A stretch of 31,300 nt of DNA from an uncultured Clostridia bacterium (GCA_947089135.1 CAMUJF010000024.1:1-31300), one strand, 5' to 3'. Shown: positions 13,986 through 23,026, numbered from the stretch's first letter. Program-made: numbers and translations. The notes: generated by a model not told the origin, from the sequence alone.

Positions 13986-16550
13986 TTATTTTAGTATGTA
14001 TTTTTTCAAAATAGAAAGCACTTCGTCAAGGTTTATCGGTTTTGCGGTATGGGCGTTCATTCCGCTCTCAAGACACCGTTTGATGTCCTCAGAAAAAGCG
14101 TCTGCCGTCATGGCGATAATTGGGATATCTTTTGCGTCCGGGCGGTTCAGTGCACGGATAGAACGTGTAGCCTCATATCCGTCCATGATCGGCATACGGA
14201 CGTCCATAAAAATGGCGTCATAGTATTCCGGATCCGATTTCTCGTATTTTTCCACGCACAATTGACCGTTTTCCGTCCAGTCGAGTTCCATTCCTATATC
14301 AGTCAGAAGTTCGTTTATGATCTCCCAGTTAAGCTCGTTATCCTCGGCAACCAGAATATGCCGTCCCGCCAGCTCATTTTCGTCAGCGATTGCACCGTTT
14401 AGTTCTTCGATATTCATGTATTTTTTAAGTCCGTAGAACAGCGTTGACTTAAACAACGGTTTAGAAATAAAACCATTTATACCTGCTTCTTTTGCTTCAT
14501 TTTCAAATTCGCTCCAGTCATATGCGGAAATCAGGATTATAGGCATATCCGTGCTGACTATTTTGCGTATTTGCTTAGCAACTGCAAGTCCGTCCATTCC
14601 GGGAAGCTTCCAGTCGAGAAGAATGATTTGATAGTCGTCATGTGACTGATGATGCTTTGTAACCATTTCGATCGCTTTTTCTCCGCTCAGCGTCCAGTCT
14701 GACTGTATACCGATAGACTTCAGAGCCTCCACCGCAGTGCGGCAAAGTGTTTCATCATCGTCAACCACCAGCATTTTCCACGCGGGAAGTATCATATCTA
14801 TATCCTGCACGTCTGCTTTTTCAAAGTCAATTGTCAGATGTATTTCAGTTCCCTTATTAAGTTCGCTTTTTATATCAATAGTACCCTCCATAGCGTCAAC
14901 AATATATTTGGTGATCGCCATGCCGAGTCCGGCTCCCTCGGCTTTTTGGACGCGTTTGCTGTCCGCCCTTGTATAGGAATCATAAATATGATTCAGAAAG
15001 TCTTTTTCCATGCCCATACCGTTGTCCGCGACAATAATATGAGTTCTTACATAAGCGCTTCCTTTTTCGGGCGGGGGATCTTCCTGATAAATAGAGAGCT
15101 GTATAGTTCCGCTGTCCTGGGTATATTTAACAGCATTTGAGAGTATATTCAGAAGCACCTGATTAAGACGCACGCTGTCGCAGTAAACATCCTCCGATAA
15201 AATATTGTCAATGTGCACGTTAAAATTCTGATTTTTTGTCTTGACCTGTGTCTGGACAATACTTACGATACCCTCTACCACCTCTCTGAGAGATATCTGT
15301 TCCGAAGTCAGAGTCATCTTTCCGCTCTCTATCTTGGACATATCAAGTACATCGTTAATGAGTCCCAGCAGATGCTTACCGGATAAAGCGATCTTTCTAA
15401 GGCAGTTTTGAACCTGCTCCTTATCGTCAATATGGGTGGTGGCGATCGCCGTCATGCCTACTATAGCGTTCATGGGGGTACGGATATCATGACTCATATT
15501 GGAAAGGAAAAGACTTTTCGCTTTAGTAGCAGCTAAGGCGTCTTGACGGGCTTTTTCAAGCTCTTCAAGCTGTTGGCAGGTCATTTTGAAATAAACATAA
15601 AAAATAATCAGCAGTACAATTAAAATGATTGCGCATACAAGGACGGTAACTCCGATGCTGTTCTGATTAAGGGATGCTATGGTTTCATTCAGCGTACCGA
15701 AAGGAAGTATTGTAAGCAAATACCATTCCGAATACGGCAGCGACGTGCAGTATATTTGCTGGCTGGTACTTTCAAAGTTCATTATTGTAGAATAACTTTC
15801 CTTTTTTTCCATTGCCTCGGAAAGGCTGTTAATATATTTTTCGATATTTTGAGGGTCGTCATTAGGGTACCGCGAATACAAACTTGTAAAATAATCGGGA
15901 TATTCGGCTCCCATGTCGCTGACTATAAAACTTCCGTCCTTTCGGATAATGTGTGAATATATCAGTGCATTTTCCTCGTCTGTACCGAGCATTGAGCTGA
16001 TATATTCCACAGGAACGGCAGTAACTACAGCTATGGATTTTTCACCGCTGCTCATCATATAGTCAACGCTGATTCCGAACAGTACTATCTCATTTCCGGC
16101 AGTGTCGGTACCGATGGCAACCTTTTTCTCACCTTTTTTCAACGATTCAAAAAAGGGATCCGGATCGGTAAGCTGAATCTTTTCGCCGTAAAGCATTTCT
16201 ATTTGTCCGTCCTCCGTGCAAAGAGCAAGATAGTTAAAATTTCTTATACGGACTCTGTTTATCAGTTCTTCATGCAAATCGGATACGTCCTGTATATCAT
16301 CGGGAACAATTTTTGTTAAAGATTCCACCTGTTCAAGTTTCAAATCTATAAGCGTCTGGAAATGCGAAAAAATGTGACCGTTTATTCCGGACATATACAA
16401 GTCGCCGACTTTATCTATCGATTCTTCGCTTACTCTGTTCATATAGTGGCTCAAACTGACAAAAGCGCCGATACTTATAAGCAGAAGAAGAGTAAAGCTC
16501 CCAACCAGAAAACGTGTTGTACGTCTTGCGTTTTTATTTTGAAAATCCAT
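13986..16550 (-). CDS. Hybrid sensor histidine kinase (Cache, HisKA, HATPase, two receivers)
   Basis: The 854-residue membrane kinase begins with TM1 (about 13-35), an extracytoplasmic Cache-like sensor (about 40-295), TM2 (about 298-322), then HisKA with His354 in SHDIRTPMN, an ATPase domain with DNGMGM and GAGLGMAITKY, and two receiver domains. Phosphate-accepting aspartates are Asp646 (LLDWKLPGMDG) and Asp783 (MDVRMPIMDG). There is no DNA-binding or HPt output, so phosphate must pass to another protein or the kinase signals through its receivers. GGAGGGG precedes the start. The gene stands alone, with its own promoter (16632-16660) and a palindrome in the leader. The ligand is unknown; Cache domains usually sense small molecules. 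Confidence 0.93.
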   Translation of the reverse strand: MDFQNKNARRTTRFLVGSFTLLLLISIGAFVSLSHYMNRVSEESIDKVGDLYMSGINGHIFSHFQTLIDLKLEQVESLTKIVPDDIQDVSDLHEELINRVRIRNFNYLALCTEDGQIEMLYGEKIQLTDPDPFFESLKKGEKKVAIGTDTAGNEIVLFGISVDYMMSSGEKSIAVVTAVPVEYISSMLGTDEENALIYSHIIRKDGSFIVSDMGAEYPDYFTSLYSRYPNDDPQNIEKYINSLSEAMEKKESYSTIMNFESTSQQIYCTSLPYSEWYLLTILPFGTLNETIASLNQNSIGVTVLVCAIILIVLLIIFYVYFKMTCQQLEELEKARQDALAATKAKSLFLSNMSHDIRTPMNAIVGMTAIATTHIDDKEQVQNCLRKIALSGKHLLGLINDVLDMSKIESGKMTLTSEQISLREVVEGIVSIVQTQVKTKNQNFNVHIDNILSEDVYCDSVRLNQVLLNILSNAVKYTQDSGTIQLSIYQEDPPPEKGSAYVRTHIIVADNGMGMEKDFLNHIYDSYTRADSKRVQKAEGAGLGMAITKYIVDAMEGTIDIKSELNKGTEIHLTIDFEKADVQDIDMILPAWKMLVVDDDETLCRTAVEALKSIGIQSDWTLSGEKAIEMVTKHHQSHDDYQIILLDWKLPGMDGLAVAKQIRKIVSTDMPIILISAYDWSEFENEAKEAGINGFISKPLFKSTLFYGLKKYMNIEELNGAIADENELAGRHILVAEDNELNWEIINELLTDIGMELDWTENGQLCVEKYEKSDPEYYDAIFMDVRMPIMDGYEATRSIRALNRPDAKDIPIIAMTADAFSEDIKRCLESGMNAHTAKPINLDEVLSILKKYILK

Positions 16551-16576
16551 ATGTATATCCCCTCCGGAAAAGCTTT

Positions 16577-16600
16577 GTTTAGCAATATACTATGCTAAAC
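16577..16600. promoter_or_regulatory. 24-bp palindrome in the kinase leader
   Basis: GTTTAGCA and TGCTAAAC are perfect 8-base inverted arms around an 8-base centre, between the promoter and start codon of the kinase gene. It could be an operator or an RNA hairpin; the sequence does not decide. Confidence 0.45.
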
Positions 16601-16631
16601 CGGATTTCTTATATAAGCGTTATTCCATATT

Positions 16632-16660
16632 ATTATAACAAACATAATCGGATAAGTCAA
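16632..16660 (-). promoter_or_regulatory. Promoter of the histidine kinase gene
   Basis: On the minus strand TTGACT (16655-16660) and TATAAT (16632-16637) are separated by 17 bases, about 80 bases before the kinase start codon. Confidence 0.7.
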
Positions 16661-16672
16661 CACATCTTTTTT

Positions 16673-16846
16673 TTATTTAATGAATTTTTTGCAGTGCGGC
16701 AATAGGAGCCGGATAAAAGAAAAAATGAGAGATAGTTCCAAAAACGATAGGATAAAGCTGCCGCACCAACTCACATAAACAAGGATGTCTTCACGGTAAT
16801 AGCCGATTGCAGTGGCTAAGACAAAAAGAGAAAGGCTGCGCAGCAA
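16673..16846 (-). CDS. Possible small membrane protein (57 aa, TTG start)
   Basis: Between the aldo/keto reductase and the kinase promoter the minus strand has a frame with GGAGGG (16855-16860) 8 bases before a TTG. The product is very hydrophobic, with two stretches (LSLFVLATAIGYY and SWCGSFILSFLELSLIFSF) and a basic end (HCKKFIK). I recognise no family. It lies 74 bases downstream of the aldo/keto reductase and reads the same way. It may be a real small membrane protein, a fragment of a decayed transporter, or chance. Its 3' end overlaps the region just upstream of the kinase promoter. Confidence 0.3.
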   Translation of the reverse strand: MLRSLSLFVLATAIGYYREDILVYVSWCGSFILSFLELSLIFSFIRLLLPHCKKFIK

Positions 16847-16920
16847 TTGCACAACCCTCCAAAATTTTTTGAAAATGCTTCTTTACTGTTATCAGCATTG
16901 CGGCTGCATCGTTTTATATC

Positions 16921-17916
16921 CTATTTTTTAAGGATATTCTCTATCCTGTCAAGCTCTTCGGTTGAAAAATCAAGTTTTTTGACCGCTTCCGCGTTTTCCG
17001 CAAGCTGTTCGGGACGGCTTGCTCCCACAAGGACGGTAGTTACCTTTCCTCCACGCAATACCCACGACAGAGCCATTTGAGACAGCTTCTGACCGCGCTC
17101 CGCGGCAAGCTCGTTAAGAGCGCGGAGCTTTTTCAGCATTGCTTCGTCAAGCTCGTTTCCTATCCATGTTTTGCCTCTGCCTACTCGCGAATCTTCGGGA
17201 ACACCGTTAAGATAGCGGTCGGTGAGGAAGCCCTGGTACAGCGGAGAGAATACCGCAAGTCCGAAGCCCTCCTCGGCTGCAAAATCGTAAAGTCCGTCGT
17301 CCTCGATCCAGCGGTTCAGCATTGAGTAGGACGGCTGATTTACCACAAAGGGAGTTTTCAGCTCACGGAAAATTTTCAGCATTTCAGCAGTTTGTTTTTT
17401 GTTGTAGTTGGAAATTCCCACATAAAGCGCCTTTCCCTGACGGACAGCGTTGTCCAGCGCAAGGGCGGTCTCCTCAAGGGGAGTATCGGGGTCGAAAATA
17501 TGGTGATAGTAAATGTCAACGTAGTCAAGTCCAAGACGTTTAAGACTCTGGTCGAGAGAAGCGGTCAGGTATTTGCGGGAGCCGTTTTTATCTCCGTAAG
17601 GTCCCTGCCACATATCGTAACCCGCTTTGGTTGTAATGATAAGCTCATCGCGGTACTCCCTGAGACCGCGGTCAAGAATGCGGCGGAAATTTTCCTCGGC
17701 AGAGCCGTTGTAGGGACTGCCGTAATTGTTGGCGATGTCAAATTGGGTGATACCTAAATTAAAGGCGGTGCGGCACATATTTTCCATGTTGTCAAATTTG
17801 TCCGTGAAGCCGAAATTGTGCCAAAGTCCCAGCGAAACTGCCGGAAGCTTCAGTCCGCTTTTCCCGCAGCGATTGTACACCATTGTATCGTAACGCTTAT
17901 CGTCCGCAATAAACAT
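16921..17916 (-). CDS. Aldo/keto reductase, YghZ/GpR-like
   Basis: The 331-residue NADPH-dependent reductase starts MFIADDKRYDTMVYNRCGKSGLKLP, and CGKSGLKLPAVSLGLWHNFG is the hallmark start of the L-glyceraldehyde-3-phosphate/methylglyoxal reductase branch (E. coli YghZ) related to voltage-gated potassium channel beta subunits. The YDMW segment, DYVDIYYHH (with the active His region) and the C-terminal NADP-binding VLVGASRPEQLAENAEA are present, so a TIM barrel of standard length is predicted. A longer upstream frame exists but AAAGGG before ATG 17916 and family alignment select this start. It is 16 bases downstream of the flavodoxin-fold reductase, so the two are probably co-transcribed for detoxification of aldehydes or redox stress. 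Confidence 0.92.
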   Translation of the reverse strand: MFIADDKRYDTMVYNRCGKSGLKLPAVSLGLWHNFGFTDKFDNMENMCRTAFNLGITQFDIANNYGSPYNGSAEENFRRILDRGLREYRDELIITTKAGYDMWQGPYGDKNGSRKYLTASLDQSLKRLGLDYVDIYYHHIFDPDTPLEETALALDNAVRQGKALYVGISNYNKKQTAEMLKIFRELKTPFVVNQPSYSMLNRWIEDDGLYDFAAEEGFGLAVFSPLYQGFLTDRYLNGVPEDSRVGRGKTWIGNELDEAMLKKLRALNELAAERGQKLSQMALSWVLRGGKVTTVLVGASRPEQLAENAEAVKKLDFSTEELDRIENILKK

Positions 17917-17932
17917 GAAGAACACCCTTTCT

Positions 17933-18466
17933 TTAAAAATTTTTTCCAAGTTCGTAGGCTTTACGCGGATAATCCGTTTCGCCGAGCATTTTAATGTCTG
18001 CACAGTCTATTCCTATGACTGTACCTGCGATCTCCCAGTTCAGAAATTTTGCTGTACCCTCGAATGAAGCTACAGCACCATCGGCAGTGCCCTTGGAGTT
18101 ATCAGCCATTGTGACCAAAAGCGCGGTTTTTTTACCGTTGTGTAGCGCCGCGTCGTTTGCATAAAATCGGTCGATAACCGCTTTTATCTGTGCTGTCATA
18201 CCGTAATAGTAGATAGGAGATACGAATACAATACCGTCGCTTTCAAGAAGATGAGGGTTAATTTCCTCCATGTCGTCTTTAAAGGCGCAGCCGCCGTTAG
18301 TGTTGTGACATTTCTCACAGGCAACGCAGGGATGTACGTTTTTAAACGCTCCGTCAAAGCGGAATACCTCGTGTCCCGCAGATTCAGCGCCTTTGATGAA
18401 TTCCTCCGCCAGTTTTGCGGAGGTTCCGTTTTTGTGCGGACTTCCTGTTATTACCGTAATTTTCAT
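17933..18466 (-). CDS. Flavodoxin-family NAD(P)H-dependent FMN oxidoreductase
   Basis: The 177-residue protein has the FMN-phosphate loop GSPHKNGTSAKL (about 8-19), a cysteine-rich insert CVACEKCHNTNGGC (about 49-62) and SPIYYYGMTAQIK (about 83-95), which is typical of the iron-sulfur-flavoprotein/NADPH-dependent FMN reductase family. MKITVITGSP is the usual N-terminus, so ATG 18466 is taken as the start although it has only a weak TGGA upstream. A perfect AAAGGAGG lies about 34 bases further up, followed by an in-frame ATT but no ATG, GTG or TTG. It leads the aldo/keto reductase gene and probably supplies or uses reduced flavin in the same response. Confidence 0.88.
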   Translation of the reverse strand: MKITVITGSPHKNGTSAKLAEEFIKGAESAGHEVFRFDGAFKNVHPCVACEKCHNTNGGCAFKDDMEEINPHLLESDGIVFVSPIYYYGMTAQIKAVIDRFYANDAALHNGKKTALLVTMADNSKGTADGAVASFEGTAKFLNWEIAGTVIGIDCADIKMLGETDYPRKAYELGKNF

Positions 18467-18563
18467 AAGTATTCCATTTTCTTCTACTAAGAAAATGTAT
18501 CCTCCTTTCGTTTGTATAAACAATTCCGATGTATCTTAATATAACCAGTGCTTAAATTAAAGT

Positions 18564-18598
18564 TTAACGTACGGAGTTCATTGAACGCCGTACGTTAA
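18564..18598. terminator. Terminator-like hairpin after adhE
   Basis: TTAACGTACGG (18564-18574) and CCGTACGTTAA (18588-18598) form a perfect 11-bp stem with a 13-base loop. On the minus strand it is followed by ACTTTAATTT, a weak T-run. It separates adhE from the flavin reductase operon. Confidence 0.6.
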
Positions 18599-18624
18599 TT
18601 TTAAGGAAATATTGCTCGTGCGAT

Positions 18625-21264
18625 TTATGCACCGTAGTAAGCTTTTCTGTAAAGCTCTTTAAGCTCGTCAATTCTGGGAAGTCTGGGGTTAGCGGTCGTA
18701 CACTGATCGTCGAACGCCTTGTAAGCAAGACCCTCAAGAGCGTCGTTGTAGGTCTTTTCGTCGATATATGAACGCTTATCCTGCTCGCCTGCCTCCTTGA
18801 TAGAGAGAGGAATTCCTACCTCTGTCATGAGCTTTCTTACCGCGTCGGCAAGAGCCTTAACTCCGTCAGCGTCGGAAGCGTTCTGAGGAACGAAGCCCAT
18901 CATCTTAGCGATCTCCGCGTAACGCTCGGGAGCCATATAGTGATCGTACTTAGGCCATGCAGCAAACTTAGTAGGAGTTGACTGTCCGTTGTACTCGATA
19001 ACATGAGGCAGCAGATATGCGTTTGCAAGTCCGTGAGGAATGTGGAACTCGCCGCCCAACTTGTGAGCCAGAGAGTGGTTTACGCCGAGGAACGCATTTG
19101 TGAACGCCATACCTGCGATACAGGAAGCGTTGTGCATCTTCTCTCTTGCAATGCGGTCAGCAGTGTTGTAGGAATCGGGCAGATACTTGAACACTAGCTT
19201 GATAGCCTGGAGAGCGAGTGCGTCGGTGTAATCGTTAGCGAGGATAGAAACATATGCCTCAATAGCGTGGGTGAGAACGTCCAGACCTGTGAATGCCGTT
19301 GAAGCCTTAGGTACGGTGTAAACGAACTGAGGATCTACGATAGCGATATCGGGAGTAAGCTCATAGTCGGCAAGAGGGTACTTCATGTTCTTGGACTTGT
19401 CGGAGATTACCGCAAAGGAAGTTACCTCGGAGCCTGTACCGGAAGTTGTGGGGATAGCTACCATCTTAGCCTTTTTACCCAGCTTGGGGAACTTGTAAAC
19501 TCTCTTACGGATATCCATGAACTTCTGAGCCATTCCTACGAAGTCGGCGTCGGGATTCTCATAGAACAGCCACATAGCCTTGGCAGCGTCCATAGCCGAA
19601 CCGCCGCCGAGAGCGATAACAACGTCGGGCTTGAAGGAGTTCATTACCTCGGCGCCCTTACGAACTGTTGTAAGATCGGGATCAGGCTCAACCTCGCTGA
19701 AAATTTCGATAGCGGGCTGAGTAGCGTTCTTTTCGAGCTGGTAAATAACTCTGTCAACGTAGCCGAACTGAACCATGCCGGGGTCGGCTACGATCATAGC
19801 CTTGTGGATATTGGGCATCTTAGCCAGGTACTGAACGGAACCGGGTTCAAAATAAATCTTCTCGGGAACCTTAAACCACTGCATATTCAATCTCCTCTTC
19901 GCAACTTTCTTTCTGTTTACAAGGTTCTTGGCGGTAACGTTCTCCGAAACGGAGTTCTTTCCGTAAGAGCCGCAGCCCAGCGTCAGGGACGGAGCCATGG
20001 AGTTGTATACGTCGCCGATAGCGCCGAAAGAGGCGGGAGAGTTAACTACGATACGGCTTGCCTGCATTGTGGAACCGTAACGCTCGATAATATCCTCGTC
20101 GGAGGAGTGAACGACAGCAGTGTGTCCTGCACCGTGTTTGAGCATTTCCTCGCACATTTCAAATGCGTGGTCTGTGGTATCCGCCTTAACAACAGCAAGA
20201 ACAGGGGAGAGCTTTTCAAGAGCGAGAGGGTACTTCTCAGCGTCCGTACCGGGCAGCTCAACGCAGAGAACCTTTGTCTCCTTGGGAATGGTGATACCTG
20301 CTTTTTCAGCGATCTGCCAAGGATACTGACCAACGACCCAAGGCTGTACAGCCATTTTTTCAACGTTGATAACAACGTCCTGTATCTTCTGGATCTCGTC
20401 GGGCTTAGCGAAGTAGCAGCCGTGGTATTTCATGAAGCCTACAGCCTCGTCGTAAACCTCGGAATCAATGATCGCAGCCTGCTCGGAAGCGCAGATCATA
20501 CCGTTATCAAAGGATTTGGAAAGAACCAGATCGTGAACAGCCTGCTTGATATTAGCGGTCTTTTCGATGTAGCAGGGTGTGTTTCCGGGACCAACGCCGA
20601 GAGCGGGCTTACCTGCGGAGTAAGCAGCCTTAACCATTCCGGGACCGCCTGTTGCAAGGATGGTAGCAACGTCGGGGTGGTTCATAAGGAGACCTGTAGC
20701 CTCAACAGAGGGGTACTCTATCCACTGTATGCAGTGCTTAGGAGCGCCCGCTTTAATTGCAGCTTCAAGAAGTATCTCAGCGGCTCTTTTGGAGCACTGC
20801 TGGGCAGAGGGGTGGAAACCGAAGATAATTGGGTTTCTCGTCTTGGCGCAGATGATAGCCTTGAACATTGCGGTGGAAGTAGGGTTCGTTGTTGGAGTTA
20901 CGCCGCACACGATACCAACGGGCTCTGCGATCTCCATATAGCTTTCGTCAACGTTGTCCTCAATAACGCCGACAGTTTTCTCGTGCTTGATCGAGTGCCA
21001 GATGTACTCTGTGGAGAAGATGTTTTTGGTTACCTTGTCCTCGAAAATACCTCTGCCTGTTTCTTCAACAGCCATTTTGGCAAGCTCCATCTGAGCGGAA
21101 AGTCCAGCCAGAGCCATTGCCTCTGTGATCTTGTCTACCTGCTCCTGATCAAGAGCCATATACTCTTCGAGAGCTTTTTTGGCGTTGCTCACGAGAGTGT
21201 TGATCATCTCAGCAGTTTCGACCTTTGCTTCCTCGGTAACGGGAGCGTTCTTTTCCTTTGCCAT
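18625..21264 (-). CDS. adhE: Bifunctional aldehyde-alcohol dehydrogenase AdhE
   Basis: The 879-residue enzyme reduces acetyl-CoA to acetaldehyde and then ethanol, regenerating NAD+ during fermentation. The N-terminal aldehyde dehydrogenase half (about 1-440) has Cys258 in NGMICASEQ and the PTTNPTSTA segment; the C-terminal iron-dependent alcohol dehydrogenase half (about 455-879) has GGGSAMDAAK, TSGTGSEVT and the iron ligands in FLGVNHSLAHKLGGEFHIPHG. Length and both active sites match the family, which assembles into cytoplasmic spirosomes. AAAGGCGG precedes the start. It is monocistronic, with a strong promoter at 21379-21407 and a Rex-like redox operator immediately upstream, so induction at high NADH/NAD+ is expected. 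Confidence 0.98.
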   Translation of the reverse strand: MAKEKNAPVTEEAKVETAEMINTLVSNAKKALEEYMALDQEQVDKITEAMALAGLSAQMELAKMAVEETGRGIFEDKVTKNIFSTEYIWHSIKHEKTVGVIEDNVDESYMEIAEPVGIVCGVTPTTNPTSTAMFKAIICAKTRNPIIFGFHPSAQQCSKRAAEILLEAAIKAGAPKHCIQWIEYPSVEATGLLMNHPDVATILATGGPGMVKAAYSAGKPALGVGPGNTPCYIEKTANIKQAVHDLVLSKSFDNGMICASEQAAIIDSEVYDEAVGFMKYHGCYFAKPDEIQKIQDVVINVEKMAVQPWVVGQYPWQIAEKAGITIPKETKVLCVELPGTDAEKYPLALEKLSPVLAVVKADTTDHAFEMCEEMLKHGAGHTAVVHSSDEDIIERYGSTMQASRIVVNSPASFGAIGDVYNSMAPSLTLGCGSYGKNSVSENVTAKNLVNRKKVAKRRLNMQWFKVPEKIYFEPGSVQYLAKMPNIHKAMIVADPGMVQFGYVDRVIYQLEKNATQPAIEIFSEVEPDPDLTTVRKGAEVMNSFKPDVVIALGGGSAMDAAKAMWLFYENPDADFVGMAQKFMDIRKRVYKFPKLGKKAKMVAIPTTSGTGSEVTSFAVISDKSKNMKYPLADYELTPDIAIVDPQFVYTVPKASTAFTGLDVLTHAIEAYVSILANDYTDALALQAIKLVFKYLPDSYNTADRIAREKMHNASCIAGMAFTNAFLGVNHSLAHKLGGEFHIPHGLANAYLLPHVIEYNGQSTPTKFAAWPKYDHYMAPERYAEIAKMMGFVPQNASDADGVKALADAVRKLMTEVGIPLSIKEAGEQDKRSYIDEKTYNDALEGLAYKAFDDQCTTANPRLPRIDELKELYRKAYYGA

Positions 21265-21378
21265 GTTTGATTCCGCCTTTCATTTTTTCCCCTCTGGGGT
21301 AATTTTCATAACAGCGTCCGCCTAAAGTTAAAGCGGTTTCGCTGTGATTGCCATGATCGTTAAATTTATCACAATCTC

Positions 21379-21407
21379 ATTGTACCATAACGTCATAAAA
21401 ACGTCAA
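21379..21407 (-). promoter_or_regulatory. Promoter of adhE
   Basis: On the minus strand TTGACG (21402-21407) and TACAAT (21379-21384) are separated by 17 bases, about 115 bases before the adhE start. Confidence 0.75.
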
Positions 21408-21415
21408 TGAACATA

Positions 21416-21433
21416 TTGTTAATTTTATAACAA
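21416..21433. promoter_or_regulatory. Rex-type redox operator upstream of adhE
   Basis: TTGTTAATTTTATAACAA is an 18-bp palindrome matching the Rex consensus TTGTTAA-N4-TTAACAA at all but one arm position. It lies 8 bases upstream of the adhE -35 box. Rex releases DNA when NADH is high, and adhE is a standard Rex target in Firmicutes. The rex gene itself is not in the window. Confidence 0.75.
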
Positions 21434-21637
21434 ACTTTTGGTATTAATTGTATACCAGGAATTACAGTTTTTGTAAAGTGAGGACAAGTCAAAATTTATT
21501 GCAGGCAATTATAGTATATACATATATAATTATAAATCATGCGGTAAAGTTTGTCAATACCGGAATACACCAAAAATACTGCATTATAGTTGGTTTGCAG
21601 AGCTGCAATTTCTATGAAAAAATTTCCTTGTTTTATA

Positions 21638-21666
21638 TTGAAATACGTGGTTTTTTGTGGTATAAT
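21638..21666 (+). promoter_or_regulatory. Promoter of the obgE operon
   Basis: TTGAAA (21638-21643) and TATAAT (21661-21666) with a 17-base spacer lie about 60 bases before the obgE start, giving a short leader. Confidence 0.75.
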
Positions 21667-21724
21667 AATGTGGATAGTTTCATTGCGCACAATTGCTGCC
21701 GCATAATACGAAAGAGGTAAAGCC

Positions 21725-23005
21725 ATGTTTGTTGATAAGGCGAAAATCAAAATAAAGGCGGGAGACGGCGGAGACGGCGCTGTATCCTTTCACCGTGAGA
21801 AATATGTGGCTGCCGGCGGTCCCGACGGCGGGGACGGCGGCAAGGGCGGCGATATCGTTTTTGTTGTGGACGACAATTTCTCTACACTGGAGGACTTCCG
21901 GTACAAAAGAAAATATATCGCCGAACGGGGCGGGAACGGTTCTTCGGGCAACAAGACCGGAAAAAACGCTCCCGACCTCATTATAAAAGTACCTCGGGGT
22001 ACCATTATCCGCGAGCTGTCCACCGACAGGATAATGGCGGATATTTCGGGCAGTGAACCGAAAATCCTTGCCAGAGGAGGCAAAGGCGGCAAGGGAAACG
22101 CCCGTTTTGCCACTCCCACAAGGCAGATACCAAAGTTTGCCAAGCCGGGCTTTTTAGGCGAGGAATTTGAGGTCTCCCTTGAACTAAAGCTTATTGCGGA
22201 CGTGGGTCTTGTAGGCTTTCCGAACGTGGGCAAATCCACGCTTATTTCCGTTGTATCGGCGGCTAAGCCGAAGATAGCCAACTACCACTTTACCACGCTT
22301 ACTCCTGTTTTGGGCGTTGTAAAGGTCAACGAGGAAAAATCCTTTGTAATGGCTGATATACCCGGTCTTATCGAGGGCGCAGGAGACGGAATAGGTCTGG
22401 GACACGAATTTCTGAGGCACGTTGAACGGTGCAGGCTGATAGTACACGTTGTGGACGTTTCGGGAGTTGAGGGACGCGACCCCGCCGAGGATTTCGGTAT
22501 AATCAACCGTGAGCTGAAAAAATTCAGCGAGGAGCTTTCAGAGAGACCGCAGATAGTCGCCGCAAACAAGTGCGACATGGCTTCTCCGGAACAGATAAAG
22601 GAATTCAGAAAATTTATTGAGGAACAGGGATACGGCTTTTATGAGATATCCGCGGCGACCACTCAGGGTACAAAAGAACTTGTGAACGCAATTGCCGCCG
22701 AGCTTGACAAGCTTCCTCCCGTAAAGGAATACGAAGCGGAGCCGCTTACTCCGAAAGAGCTTGACGAGCGTGCGGGCATAGGGGAGAGATTTGAGATAAC
22801 GCGCGGCGACGACGGTGTGTTCTACGTTGAAGCTCCATGGCTTGAAAACATTATGCGTACTATTGATATGGATGACTATTCTTCGCTCCAGTACTTCCAG
22901 AGGGTTCTGCGCTCAAGCGGCATAATTGACGAACTGGAAAGAAAAGGCATTGACGAGGGAGACACGGTCAACATCTTCGGCTTTGAGTTTGATTTTGTAT
23001 TTTAA
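21725..23005 (+). CDS. obgE: Obg/CgtA GTPase, ribosome assembly
   Basis: The 426-residue essential GTPase acts in late 50S subunit assembly and stress control. The glycine-rich Obg domain (1-158, KIKAGDGGDGAVSFHREKYV, GGDGGKGGD), the GTPase domain (about 159-330, GFPNVGKST, DIPGLIEGA, NKCD) and the C-terminal OCT domain (about 345-426, ending FGFEFDFVF) are all complete. AAAGAGGTAAAGCC precedes the ATG. It heads a plus-strand run of seven closely spaced genes ending at the terminator at 26483-26516. obg beside small housekeeping hydrolases is common in Firmicutes, though the usual neighbours rplU-rpmA are not in the window. Confidence 0.98.
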   Translation: MFVDKAKIKIKAGDGGDGAVSFHREKYVAAGGPDGGDGGKGGDIVFVVDDNFSTLEDFRYKRKYIAERGGNGSSGNKTGKNAPDLIIKVPRGTIIRELSTDRIMADISGSEPKILARGGKGGKGNARFATPTRQIPKFAKPGFLGEEFEVSLELKLIADVGLVGFPNVGKSTLISVVSAAKPKIANYHFTTLTPVLGVVKVNEEKSFVMADIPGLIEGAGDGIGLGHEFLRHVERCRLIVHVVDVSGVEGRDPAEDFGIINRELKKFSEELSERPQIVAANKCDMASPEQIKEFRKFIEEQGYGFYEISAATTQGTKELVNAIAAELDKLPPVKEYEAEPLTPKELDERAGIGERFEITRGDDGVFYVEAPWLENIMRTIDMDDYSSLQYFQRVLRSSGIIDELERKGIDEGDTVNIFGFEFDFVF

Positions 23006-23026
23006 CGTCTTTGAGGAGAAATTAAT

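Larger units (their letters stand above)
21265..21724. other. Divergent promoter region of adhE and obgE
   Basis: There is no gene in these 460 bases. The sequence is AT-rich and holds the adhE promoter and Rex-like site on the minus side and the obgE promoter on the plus side. The stretch 21490-21630 shows nothing else I can support. Confidence 0.7.

Noticed and set aside
19804..21270. 488-residue plus-strand frame
   Set aside because: It is entirely antisense to adhE and its product has no recognisable domain; long antisense frames are common opposite highly biased genes.
22184..22578. Minus-strand frames opposite obgE
   Set aside because: Antisense shadows of the conserved GTPase domain.
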